Assembly (NCBI GenBank): GCA_028817895.1
Contig: JAPPOQ010000012.1
Coordinates: 140,586 to 204,585, forward strand
DNA length: 64,000 bases
Direction of reading: 5' to 3'
Source: Ahrensia sp.
GTDB lineage: Bacteria; Pseudomonadota; Alphaproteobacteria; Rhizobiales; Rhizobiaceae
This document shows, in pieces, positions 17,801 to 25,567 of the stretch; the first letter of the stretch is position 1; each line of letters begins with the position of its first letter. A model generated the notes under the pieces. The model was not told where the DNA came from. It worked only from the letters and a program-made list of their open reading frames with translations, and searched no databases. Made by a program: the position numbers and the translations under genes.

Positions 17801-18985
17801 CTATCTGACAAGCTCTTTCATCGCATCACCAATGCCGGAGAGAGTGAGCGGATACATACGCTCGACAAAAATCTCGCGGATCATCGCGGTTGACTGCGTG
17901 TAGCGCCAACCCTTTTGCGGCACAGGATTGAGCCAGACCGTTGACGGCCACTGATCGATCACCCGGCGCAGCCATGTTTCGCCCGATTCCGGATTCCAGT
18001 GTTCCACCGCCCCACCGGGGTAGACGATCTCATAGGGGCTCATGGCAGCGTCGCCGACAAAGATGACCTTGTAGCTTGGACCAAAGGTGCGCAGCACATC
18101 CCACGTGTCGGTCTGCTGTCCATAGCGGCGGCGATTGTCTTTCCAGACGCCTTCGTAAAGGCAATTGTGGAAGTAGAAATATTCAAGATGCTTGAACTCG
18201 GCTCGCGCAGCGGAGAACAGTTCTTCCACCACCCTTATGTGGCCATCCATCGATCCGCCGACGTCCAGAAACAGCAGCAGCTTGACCGCATTGCGCCGTT
18301 CCGGCCGCGTTTTGACATCAAGATAGCCGTGTTCTGCAGTCGCGCGGATTGTACCGTTCAAGTCGAATTCATCCGCCTCTCCCTCGCGTGCCCAACGACG
18401 CAGACGCTTCAATGCGACTTTGATGTTGCGCGTGCCCAGTTCGACATCATCATCGAAATTGCGGAACTCACGCTTGTCCCAAACCTTGACGGCGGAACGG
18501 TTGCGGCCTTCCTTTTGCCCGATGCGCACGCCTTCGGGATTGTATCCATAGGCACCGAATGGCGATGTGCCTGCGGTACCGATCCACTTTGAACCACCCT
18601 GATGGCGCTTCTCCTGCTCCTCCAGACGCTTTTTGAGCGTCTCCATGAGCTTTTCCCATCCGCCCAGAGCTTCGATCTCTTTCTTTTCTTCCTCAGTGAG
18701 GTGCTTCTCGGCCATTTTGCGCAGCCATTCTTCGGGGAGTTCCATCTGCTCGATGGCCTCAGACCCTGCCACTGCCTCCAGACCCTTGAAGACCTGCGCA
18801 AAAACACGGTCGAATTTGTCGATATTGCGCTCATCCTTGATGAGCGCGGTGCGGGCCAGAAAGTAAAATCCCTCGACATCCCACATCGCAACGCCCTTCT
18901 CCATGCCTTCCAGCAAGGTGAGGTATTCACGCAGCGAAACGGGGACCTTGGCTTCCTTCAGTCCGTAGAAAAGATTTGAGAACAT
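17801..18985 (-). CDS. CoxE-like VWA domain-containing protein
   Basis: This 394-residue protein has a charged, partly coiled N-terminal half (residues 80-130 are rich in E and K) and a C-terminal von Willebrand A domain. The metal-site motif DVGGSMDG is at residues 241-248, and VIFVGDAAMSPYE comes later. Proteins of this group usually work with a MoxR-type AAA+ ATPase encoded just upstream, as chaperones for metal-centre assembly. Here the upstream gene is instead the toxin gene doc, only 4 bp away, and no MoxR gene is in view. Start MFSNLFYGLKEAKVP matches the family N-terminus. Confidence 0.9.
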   Translation of the reverse strand: MFSNLFYGLKEAKVPVSLREYLTLLEGMEKGVAMWDVEGFYFLARTALIKDERNIDKFDRVFAQVFKGLEAVAGSEAIEQMELPEEWLRKMAEKHLTEEEKKEIEALGGWEKLMETLKKRLEEQEKRHQGGSKWIGTAGTSPFGAYGYNPEGVRIGQKEGRNRSAVKVWDKREFRNFDDDVELGTRNIKVALKRLRRWAREGEADEFDLNGTIRATAEHGYLDVKTRPERRNAVKLLLFLDVGGSMDGHIRVVEELFSAARAEFKHLEYFYFHNCLYEGVWKDNRRRYGQQTDTWDVLRTFGPSYKVIFVGDAAMSPYEIVYPGGAVEHWNPESGETWLRRVIDQWPSTVWLNPVPQKGWRYTQSTAMIREIFVERMYPLTLSGIGDAMKELVR

Positions 18986-18989
18986 CGGG

Positions 18990-19373
18990 TTATGACTTCA
19001 CTGGAACGGTGTGACTGTGGAGCCAGTCTTCCAGAGCGTTCTTGTTGAACGTGCCGGATTCAAGCTGCGACAGCACGAATGTGGAAACTTCCCCTTCTTC
19101 GGCCATAACGCGTATGCCATTCATCCGAAGGAAGGTCGCCGCAGCAGCAAATCCGATACGTTTGTTTCCGTCGATGAATCCATGGTTCATCGTCAGACTT
19201 TCCCACAAGGCAGCCGCTTCCTCGACAATATCAGTGTAGTAGCCGGATTGGGGGCGCTGAACAGCAGCTTCGATCAGCCCCGCGTCTCGAACACCGGCTG
19301 CGCCGCCATAGCGAGCGATCTGCGCATCGTGCAGGGCAACGACCGTCTCAAAGTCGAGATAGATGGTGGTCAT
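18990..19373 (-). CDS. doc: Fic/Doc-family toxin (death on curing)
   Basis: Doc toxins phosphorylate elongation factor Tu and halt translation until neutralised by Phd. This 127-residue protein has the classic start (YLDFETVVALHDAQIARYGG), the RDAGLIEAAVQRPQ segment and the catalytic loop HGFIDGNKRIG at residues 64-74 with all key residues present. The C-terminal GTFNKNALEDWL is also family-typical. It follows the antitoxin gene by 14 bp and precedes the VWA gene by 4 bp. It looks intact and should be active. Confidence 0.93.
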   Translation of the reverse strand: MTTIYLDFETVVALHDAQIARYGGAAGVRDAGLIEAAVQRPQSGYYTDIVEEAAALWESLTMNHGFIDGNKRIGFAAAATFLRMNGIRVMAEEGEVSTFVLSQLESGTFNKNALEDWLHSHTVPVKS

Positions 19374-19387
19374 GGCAACAAGCCACC

Positions 19388-19615
19388 CTATTCGGCAAGC
19401 TTGCGGAAGCTCGCATCAAACTGATCCATGATCTCTTCATGAAAATGGAGCGCCAGCGGATTGGGACCCTTGCGCGTGCTCTGCTCATACTCTTCCTTGG
19501 ACAGAACAACCGCAACATCCCGGCCATTTTTCTGGATGGCAACAGGGCCGGCCTGTGCGCTGTCGAGCAGTTCGCCAAAGCGGTTCTTCGCATCGGTGGC
19601 GTTCATCGTTTTCAT
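19388..19615 (-). CDS. phd: Phd/YefM-family antitoxin
   Basis: This 75-residue protein has the Phd/YefM DNA-binding N-terminus (NATDAKNRFGELLDSAQAGPVAIQKNGRDVAVVLS, seen in sequence) and a disordered acidic C-terminus (HEEIMDQFDASFRKL) of the kind that binds Doc. It both neutralises Doc and should repress its own promoter at the palindrome 20-50 bp upstream. The start is ATG at 19615 or an ATG three codons later. Antitoxin first, toxin second is the standard order. Confidence 0.92.
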   Translation of the reverse strand: MKTMNATDAKNRFGELLDSAQAGPVAIQKNGRDVAVVLSKEEYEQSTRKGPNPLALHFHEEIMDQFDASFRKLAE

Positions 19616-19635
19616 GCTGCACCCGTCATTTCAGA

Positions 19636-19666
19636 CAAAATAGCTAATTTGACTTTAGCTATTTTG
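19636..19666 (-). promoter_or_regulatory. phd-doc operator palindrome
   Basis: A perfect 12-bp inverted repeat, CAAAATAGCTAA (19636-19647) and TTAGCTATTTTG (19655-19666), has a 7-bp spacer. It lies 21 bp upstream of the phd start. On the minus strand TTGACG (19675-19680), a 17-bp gap and TAAAGT (19652-19657) make a plausible promoter whose -10 falls in the palindrome, so bound Phd would block it. The right arm also contains the metA stop codon. Confidence 0.75.
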
Positions 19667-20578
19667 CCCAATCTCGTCAATATCGAACGGTGTGGTCTGG
19701 TAGATCTGGTTGATCCAGTTGCCGAACAACAAGTGGGCATGACTGCGCCAGCGATTCTGCGGCGGCATGTCGGGATTGTTCGCGGGAAAATACTCATGCG
19801 GGATCTCGATTGGTCTTCCCGCAGATATGTCGCGCGCATATTCCTCGCCCAGCGAGGTGGAATCATATTCGATGTGATTGAAAATATAGAGCCGCTTGCC
19901 TGTCCGCTCGGACACCAGGCAAGGTCCGGTGATGTCGCTTTCCATCAGCAGGTCGAGGCCTGACGCGTCGCGAATGTCGCTGCTGCGCACTTCCGTCCAG
20001 CGCGACACAGGAATGGAGAAATCATCGGAAAATCCTGCCAGATAGGGGGAGGAGGGCTTCAGATTGCGGTGGCGATAGACACCAAACGCCTTTTGCTGAA
20101 GCTCATATTTCGGCACGCCGTGGAAGTGATAAATCGCAGCCATCGCTCCCCAGCAGATATTGAAGGTCGACAGCACATGCGTGCGGGACCATTCAAAAAT
20201 CCGGGTCAGCTCATCCCAATAAGTGACCTCTTCAAAGGGCAGTGTTTCAATGGGCGCGCCGGTGATGATGAAACCGTCAAACTTGCGATGGCGCACATCT
20301 TCCCACCGCTGATAGAATGAGATGAGATGGTCTTGCGAGGTGTTTTTCGACACATGCTCGCTCATGCGCACCAGAGTCATTTCCACCTGAAGCGGCGTCG
20401 CACCGATGAGCCGTGCGATCTGGGTTTCCGTGCGGATCTTGTTGGGCATCAGATTGAGCAGCCCGATCTGGAGCGGTCGGATGTCCTGACGCGTTGCTGT
20501 GCGTTCGTCCATCACCATAACACCTTCGGCCTCGAGCGTGGCGCGAGCGGGCAAGGTGTTGGGAATTCGAATGGGCAT
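19655..20578 (-). CDS. metA: homoserine O-acyltransferase MetA (probably acetyl-CoA dependent)
   Basis: MetA activates homoserine for methionine synthesis. This 307-residue protein has the full family pattern: [11 protein letters not shown] at the start, [12 protein letters not shown], the catalytic cysteine C142 in [13 protein letters not shown], and FNHIEYD with the catalytic histidine and glutamate. Residue 111, in [13 protein letters not shown], is glutamate. In the characterised family glutamate there favours acetyl-CoA and glycine favours succinyl-CoA, so this is more likely an acetyltransferase despite the common succinyltransferase name. A SAM-II riboswitch precedes it, and GGAAGG lies nine bases before the ATG. 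The stop lies inside the phd operator. Confidence 0.96.
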   Translation of the reverse strand: MPIRIPNTLPARATLEAEGVMVMDERTATRQDIRPLQIGLLNLMPNKIRTETQIARLIGATPLQVEMTLVRMSEHVSKNTSQDHLISFYQRWEDVRHRKFDGFIITGAPIETLPFEEVTYWDELTRIFEWSRTHVLSTFNICWGAMAAIYHFHGVPKYELQQKAFGVYRHRNLKPSSPYLAGFSDDFSIPVSRWTEVRSSDIRDASGLDLLMESDITGPCLVSERTGKRLYIFNHIEYDSTSLGEEYARDISAGRPIEIPHEYFPANNPDMPPQNRWRSHAHLLFGNWINQIYQTTPFDIDEIGQNS

Positions 20579-20644
20579 GGAGGGCTACCTTCCGCATAAA
20601 CCGAATGCTCGCGCTATCGGCTCGTCTCGTGAAGGCATCACACA

Positions 20645-20704
20645 GGCGGTCCTTTAGCGAATTGTTTTTCGTGGCTGCAAGCCGACCGGCCAAATCACCA
20701 CGTT
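20645..20704 (-). promoter_or_regulatory. SAM-II riboswitch in the metA leader
   Basis: Read on the minus strand, CGTGGTGATTTGG opens the aptamer. P1 pairs CGTGG (20702-20698) with CCACG (20674-20670), and GGCTTGCAGCC precedes the second P1 strand. After an A-rich linker come CGCTAAAGGACCG; its GACCG pairs with CGGTC in the P1 loop to form the pseudoknot. These are the diagnostic elements of the SAM-II class, known upstream of metA in alphaproteobacteria. Bound SAM should reduce metA expression. The metA ATG is about 67 nt downstream. A TTGACG lies upstream with only a weak -10. Confidence 0.93.
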
Positions 20705-20760
20705 GATATTGGATTAGAGATGCGATCCGAATTCGTCAATCATGTGGCGTTCTCTAGCAA

Positions 20761-21399
20761 TCACCCAGTTGCCGCATCATAGGCTTCCACGAAGGTCTGC
20801 GCTTCGCGGGCAACATCATCCTTTGTGTGCCCCTTGCGGTAAACACCAGACCCAATGCCGAAGCCGTCCGTTCCGGCAGCCAGCCACTTGCCGACATTGC
20901 CCGCATCGACACCGCCAACGGCAAGAACCTTCAGTTGAGGTGGAAGAACCGCCTTGATCGCCTTGATGCCATCCGGCCCATGCAGGCTGGCGGGGAAGAA
21001 TTTAAGCGCATGCGCTCCGGCATCCAGTGCGGCAAAAGCCTCTGTGGGTGTGAACACGCCGGGAAAGGAAAGTGCACCGCGTTCTCCGGTTCGTTTGATC
21101 ACAGCAGGTTTCATATCCGGCGACACGATGAGCCGCCCACCCGCATGGGCAACGGCGTCGACCTCTTCGACCGTAAGCACGGTTCCAGCGCCGATAATGG
21201 CACGCCCGCCAAATTCATTATGCAGGGCCTTGATGCTGACCAGCGGGTCGGGCGAGTTGAGCGGCACTTCGATAATGCCGAAACCTGCATCGATGAGCGC
21301 ACGACCGATTCCGACAACTTCGTCGGGCTGCACGCCACGCAATATGGCAACCAGTGGCCGGTGCCCCTCGATAAGATGTCCTTCAAACAGATCGCTCAT
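20761..21399 (-). CDS. dgoA: 2-dehydro-3-deoxy-6-phosphogalactonate aldolase
   Basis: This class I aldolase of the KDPG/KDPGal family (212 residues) splits 2-keto-3-deoxy-6-phosphogalactonate into pyruvate and glyceraldehyde 3-phosphate. It has the catalytic glutamate E44 in IIEVPLNSP and the Schiff-base lysine K133 in ALKFFPAS. The glycine-rich phosphate site VLAVGGVDAGNVGKWLAAG is also present. The IEVPLNSP version of the motif and the adjacent dgoK favour the galactonate enzyme over a KDPG aldolase. Its start lies 3 bp after the dgoK stop; it is the last gene of the minus-strand galactoside operon. Confidence 0.93.
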   Translation of the reverse strand: MSDLFEGHLIEGHRPLVAILRGVQPDEVVGIGRALIDAGFGIIEVPLNSPDPLVSIKALHNEFGGRAIIGAGTVLTVEEVDAVAHAGGRLIVSPDMKPAVIKRTGERGALSFPGVFTPTEAFAALDAGAHALKFFPASLHGPDGIKAIKAVLPPQLKVLAVGGVDAGNVGKWLAAGTDGFGIGSGVYRKGHTKDDVAREAQTFVEAYDAATG

Positions 21400-21402
21400 G
21401 CA

Positions 21403-22326
21403 TCACTCCTTGATCAGTCCGGCAGCGCGAGCAATCGAAACGAAAGCGGGGCGCAGCACCTGCGCGCCATCGAAGGCTTCAACCGAAGCAGCAACCATAT
21501 CGAAGGCGCGGCCATAGCGCTCTAGCAAGCCACCTTCACCAATGATGGCAACATCCTGAATGTCGAATCCGTCCTGCGCAGCAGATGCGAGTTCCATGCC
21601 GATCAGAAGCCCGGACAGTCTCTCGAAGGTCTCCGCCGGATGATCACCGACCAGCAGAGACGCTGCGCGCAGTCCGAAAAACCGGCCCCAATCGCTTCCT
21701 TTGGCCGTGAAGACATCGCCTACCGCAACTGTGAAGGTGTTATTCAACGCCTCCTCATCATCCGAACCTCGTTGTTCAACAACCGAATGCCGTAGGATCG
21801 TGTTTTTCGAAAATACTGAGAACAATTCACCCGTCATATAGGTGCGAAAATCGACCGCCTTGCCGTCGCGCAAGCGCACCCATTTGGAATGCGTTCCGGG
21901 CAACAGCACCGTTCCCGAATAATCAGAACGCATCGAAAGCAATCCTGCAATCTGCGTTTCCTCACCCCGCATGACGTCATGGGCGTCCAGGAGGTCTTTC
22001 TTTATGCCGGGAATGATCGCGATATCGCGACCCCCATGCTTGAAGCGCAGAAGCCCGGCGGAAAGTTCATCAATGCTGATGGGCAGGCTTCCATAATCCG
22101 CCTCATACCAGCCCTGACGGGAGCCGACCATCCCACAGGCCAAAGCGGGCAGATCCGGCCAGCCTTTTGTCAAGGCGTCGAAACGCGCTTCAAACCCCGC
22201 TTTGTCGAGCTTCCCCACGCCGCTCTCTCCGCGACGCTCATCGAGCGCGTTTCCGTCACGATCCAGCAACCAAGCACGCGCATTGCTCGTGCCCCAATCA
22301 AGCGCGATGATGACGGCCTTACTCAT
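21403..22326 (-). CDS. dgoK: 2-dehydro-3-deoxygalactonokinase
   Basis: This 307-residue kinase phosphorylates 2-keto-3-deoxygalactonate, the step before DgoA. The ATG (MSKAVIIALDWGTSNARAW) overlaps the TGA of the alpha-galactosidase gene as ATGA, which settles the start against longer in-frame alternatives. DWGTSNARA is the N-terminal ATP-binding motif of the DgoK family, and LLPGTHSKWVRL with FRTYMTGELFSVF are further family blocks. With dgoA it forms the lower part of the De Ley-Doudoroff pathway. The galactose dehydrogenase and galactonate dehydratase steps are not encoded beside it. Confidence 0.93.
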   Translation of the reverse strand: MSKAVIIALDWGTSNARAWLLDRDGNALDERRGESGVGKLDKAGFEARFDALTKGWPDLPALACGMVGSRQGWYEADYGSLPISIDELSAGLLRFKHGGRDIAIIPGIKKDLLDAHDVMRGEETQIAGLLSMRSDYSGTVLLPGTHSKWVRLRDGKAVDFRTYMTGELFSVFSKNTILRHSVVEQRGSDDEEALNNTFTVAVGDVFTAKGSDWGRFFGLRAASLLVGDHPAETFERLSGLLIGMELASAAQDGFDIQDVAIIGEGGLLERYGRAFDMVAASVEAFDGAQVLRPAFVSIARAAGLIKE

Positions 22327-24485
22327 GTGACAGCATCCAGTTGAAGCGTCAGACCCGTCTGCGCGTAAAGCACAGGCAATTGCAGTCCGGCATTGATGAG
22401 CACGGAGCCGGGAAAACGCAGACTGCCATCGAGCAGTGGATTGTCCCAACTGCGCGTAGCGCCAAGCGCGATGCCGCGTGGCGTCTGCAGGCCGACGTCA
22501 TAGATAAGGTCAGGATCGAGACCTGGAACCGAAATCGCCGGCGGCACGACGGAACGCGGCCTGTCGATCTGGGCCAGATAGACGAGCGCCCTGCTTGCGT
22601 CCGCGCTGACAACAGCGGCTCCAAGTAGGTTCGCGTCCACGGTGCGGATGCGGTGAAATGCGCCCGAATGCAGCAGCGACCGGTTGGCCTTGTACTGCTC
22701 CACCGCAGCTTGGAAAATCTCGAAGTCGGCCTCCTCGATCTTCGTGAGATCAAGCTCCAACCCCATATGACCGTAACTTGCGACCATCGCCCTAAAGTGC
22801 GGATGGAAGCCGCGACCCGATGTGTGACACCAGGCCGGGCCGATATGCGATCCCATCACCTCCGGTGGGAAGAAATAGGAAAAGCCGGCCTGGATGCGCG
22901 TGCGCTCTACGGCGTCATTTGAATCCGATGTCCAGAAGCGATGCGTGCGTTTGAGGATCTCATAGTCGATGCGCCCGCCGCCCGATGCGCAGCTCTCAAT
23001 TTCGACATTGGGAAAGGCCGCGCGCAGCCTGTCGATCAGCGCGTAAAGTTCGCTGGTTTGCCGGTGAACCGCGGCGTGACCCGCATTATCCCCCGGCAAA
23101 ACCAGATCACGGTTCATATCCCATTTCAGATAGGAGATCCGATATTGCGACAGCAAATCCGCCAACCGCTCAAAGAGGTAATTCGTAACGGCGGGGTTGG
23201 TAAGGTCGAGAACAAACTGGTGCCGCCCCGTCATGCGCGGATAGGGGTCGAGCCGCAAAATCCAGTCAGGATGGTTGCGGTAGAGATCACTGTCGGGATT
23301 GACCATTTCCGGTTCCACCCACAGACCGAACTCCATGCCCTTCTCGTCCACCACATAGTCAACGATGGGGTGGAGCCCATTTGGATATTTTTTCGGATCC
23401 GGAAACCAGTCTCCAAGCGATGTCGTATCGTCATTGCGACCGCCATTTTGGGTGCCGAACCATCCATCATCCAACACATAGCGCTCTGCACCAACCCGTC
23501 GCGCGGCATCGGCAAGGGCTTTGAGCCGGTCAAGATCGTGATCGAAGTAAAGCGCTTCCCAAGTGTTGACCGTGACCGGGCGCGGTTTGGCCGGATCAGG
23601 AAATTTGAGAATGCTGCCACGTACGAAGCGGTGAAAGCGCTGGCTGAGATCGTTCAGCCCATCGCTTGAAAAGGCCACATGGATATCCGGCGTCATCAAA
23701 GTCTTGCCCGGCCCCAGATGGCCCTCCCGCGAAAAATGCAAAACCCCCATCTGCAACTGGCATTCGCCCGTTGTGAGCCGCTCCAGCACACTGCGGTGGT
23801 TGCCACTCCAGCCCAGATGAACGCCGAGGCACTGACCAGTCTCCTGATCCGTCGTCGGTGTCAGCATCACAATGCCTGGAAACGCTTCATGGCTCGTGCG
23901 CCCGCGACGATTTTCCGTCTTCACAAGACCCATCGGCACAGCCCGCCGGTCTATGGAAAACTCCGCACACCAGCGCCCATGGAAATGCAGATACTCGCTG
24001 AAATGCTGAGCCACCGGGATGACGGGTGCGCTCATCCAGTCGACTATCACATCATTGTCGCCCTCATTGGACAGGCTTGAGGAGAAGACGGCGACGCTGG
24101 ACTCAGGGTCGAGACGGCAACGAATATCCAGCGCCAAACCGCGATGCGCGTCTCGGCAATGAAAGATCACACCATTGTCGATCTCACTCGTTGCCGAATA
24201 GCTGAACAAACCGGCCCAGCCGGGTTTGTCGGTTCCCCTGCGATGTGCAATCAGGCCGGGATGGCCCATAAAGCCGCGCGAAATTTCAGGCTGCATGGAA
24301 AGCGGCGCATATTCATCCAGCGTCGCATGGCCCACGGGGCGCGAGCGCGAACGCGCATAGAGTTCGGTATCAAGATCGTCTGGCAGCTGGTCGCCCAGAT
24401 AGACGATTTCCGGCACGCCGCTTGTCCAGCCAAACAGGATGGTGGCGCTATCGCAATCCAGGCGATGGGTAATAACGTCGCTCAA
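22323..24485 (-). CDS. alpha-galactosidase, glycoside hydrolase family 36
   Basis: This 720-residue retaining alpha-galactosidase should act on melibiose, raffinose-type or other alpha-galactosides. GH36 landmarks are PVTVNTWEALYFDHD, RYVLDDGWFG, FGLWVEPEMVN, the nucleophile D456 in YLKWDMNRD, ESCASGGGRID, and the acid/base D521 in FWTSDSNDA. There is no signal peptide, so it works in the cytoplasm on imported sugar. Translation appears to start at a TTG (24485), because an in-frame stop lies a short way upstream. A small ORF coupled to the permease gene lies between this gene and the transporter. It ends in an ATGA overlap with dgoK. Confidence 0.95.
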   Translation of the reverse strand: MSDVITHRLDCDSATILFGWTSGVPEIVYLGDQLPDDLDTELYARSRSRPVGHATLDEYAPLSMQPEISRGFMGHPGLIAHRRGTDKPGWAGLFSYSATSEIDNGVIFHCRDAHRGLALDIRCRLDPESSVAVFSSSLSNEGDNDVIVDWMSAPVIPVAQHFSEYLHFHGRWCAEFSIDRRAVPMGLVKTENRRGRTSHEAFPGIVMLTPTTDQETGQCLGVHLGWSGNHRSVLERLTTGECQLQMGVLHFSREGHLGPGKTLMTPDIHVAFSSDGLNDLSQRFHRFVRGSILKFPDPAKPRPVTVNTWEALYFDHDLDRLKALADAARRVGAERYVLDDGWFGTQNGGRNDDTTSLGDWFPDPKKYPNGLHPIVDYVVDEKGMEFGLWVEPEMVNPDSDLYRNHPDWILRLDPYPRMTGRHQFVLDLTNPAVTNYLFERLADLLSQYRISYLKWDMNRDLVLPGDNAGHAAVHRQTSELYALIDRLRAAFPNVEIESCASGGGRIDYEILKRTHRFWTSDSNDAVERTRIQAGFSYFFPPEVMGSHIGPAWCHTSGRGFHPHFRAMVASYGHMGLELDLTKIEEADFEIFQAAVEQYKANRSLLHSGAFHRIRTVDANLLGAAVVSADASRALVYLAQIDRPRSVVPPAISVPGLDPDLIYDVGLQTPRGIALGATRSWDNPLLDGSLRFPGSVLINAGLQLPVLYAQTGLTLQLDAVT

Positions 24486-24529
24486 AGGGCCTGTCCGAAC
24501 GGCAGTGTGAATCAGCGCCGCTTATAGGC

Positions 24530-24715
24530 TCACGAGACGGGATCGTCACCCGACGGCGGAAGGCGCGCCAGACGTTCCGCAAGACAGCGCGCCGTGGCAA
24601 AGCCAGCACCGCCGAGCGAACCTTGCCCGCTGACAGCATCTTCGCGAGCCGCCGTCACGGCAATATCTTGTGAACGGCTGTCCCATTCTGACGCTCTGAA
24701 GAATCCGCGCATCAT
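24530..24715 (-). CDS. small ORF coupled to the sugar permease gene, function unknown
   Basis: A 61-codon ORF starts with tandem ATGs overlapping the permease stop (GGATGATG) and ends 44 bp before the alpha-galactosidase start. The product is hydrophilic with an SGQGSLGGAGFATARCLAERLA glycine/alanine stretch (given in part) and a proline-rich tail. It has no membrane segment or signal. Codon choice looks like that of neighbouring genes, and the stop-start overlap suggests real translation. I recognise no family. It could also be a leftover of a longer gene lost between the transporter and the hydrolase. Confidence 0.4.
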   Translation of the reverse strand: MMRGFFRASEWDSRSQDIAVTAAREDAVSGQGSLGGAGFATARCLAERLARLPPSGDDPVS

Positions 24716-25563
24716 CCCTTTGTCGCTCCCATTGTGAGGCCCGCAATGAAGTGTTTCTGCATCAGAAAGAACATGAGCACTGGCGGTACGGCAGCCAGCA
24801 GAGAAGCCGCGGAAACCAGATGCCAGCGGCTCACAAATTGTCCGTTCAGGGCGCGGATGCCGGCGGTGATAGGCTTCGACGCTTCACCCTGCGTCAACAC
24901 CGTTGCCCAGAAGAAGTCGTTCCAGACGAAAGTGAAGATCAACACTGCAAGCGCCGCGATGGCCGGACGCACCAGCGGCAAAACGAGATGCCAGAAGATG
25001 CGGAACTCGCCGACGCCTTCGATACGCGCCGACTCAATCAGTTCAAAGGGCAAGGCTTTGATGAAATTGCGCATGAACAAAGTGCAGAACCCGGTTTGGA
25101 ACGCTGCGTGAAACAGAACCAACCCCTGAACCGTGTCATACATATTCAGCGCAGAGGTGAGCTCGCGCACCGGGATCATCAGGATCTGAAACGGAATGAA
25201 ATTGCCCGCCACGAACAGAAAGAACAGCGGCAGCGCGACACGAAACTTGTAGATCGCCAATGCATAGCCAGCCAGGCAGGCGAGTGAGACCGAAATCGCA
25301 ACGGTCGGAACCGTGATCAGCACCGAATTGAGGAAATACTGAACCGCGTTCGATTCCGTGAAGACCCGCGTGTAATTGTCGATCATGTTGAAACCGGATG
25401 GCCAGCCAAACATATTGCCGCGGTTGATGTCTTCGGCCGGACGGATCGACGTCATGAAGATCGCGATTAAGGGCAGCAGCCAAACGAAAAGTGAGATGGG
25501 CAGCAGCGTCTTGTAGGCAATCTGCGTCCCGCCGGATGTCTGTTCTATCGGCCTTGGAAACAT
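24712..25563 (-). CDS. carbohydrate ABC transporter permease (MalG type)
   Basis: This 283-residue inner-membrane subunit has six predicted helices. It carries the cytoplasmic EAA loop ESARIEGVGEFRIFWHLVLPLVRP that couples to the ATPase (shown in part), and ends in GLTMGATKG, usual for MalG-like proteins. It pairs with the MalF-like permease encoded 4 bp upstream and the binding protein before that. The ATPase is encoded on the divergent arm. Glycosidases on both arms point to galactosides as substrate. Confidence 0.94.
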   Translation of the reverse strand: MFPRPIEQTSGGTQIAYKTLLPISLFVWLLPLIAIFMTSIRPAEDINRGNMFGWPSGFNMIDNYTRVFTESNAVQYFLNSVLITVPTVAISVSLACLAGYALAIYKFRVALPLFFLFVAGNFIPFQILMIPVRELTSALNMYDTVQGLVLFHAAFQTGFCTLFMRNFIKALPFELIESARIEGVGEFRIFWHLVLPLVRPAIAALAVLIFTFVWNDFFWATVLTQGEASKPITAGIRALNGQFVSRWHLVSAASLLAAVPPVLMFFLMQKHFIAGLTMGATKG

Positions 25564-25567
25564 CGCC

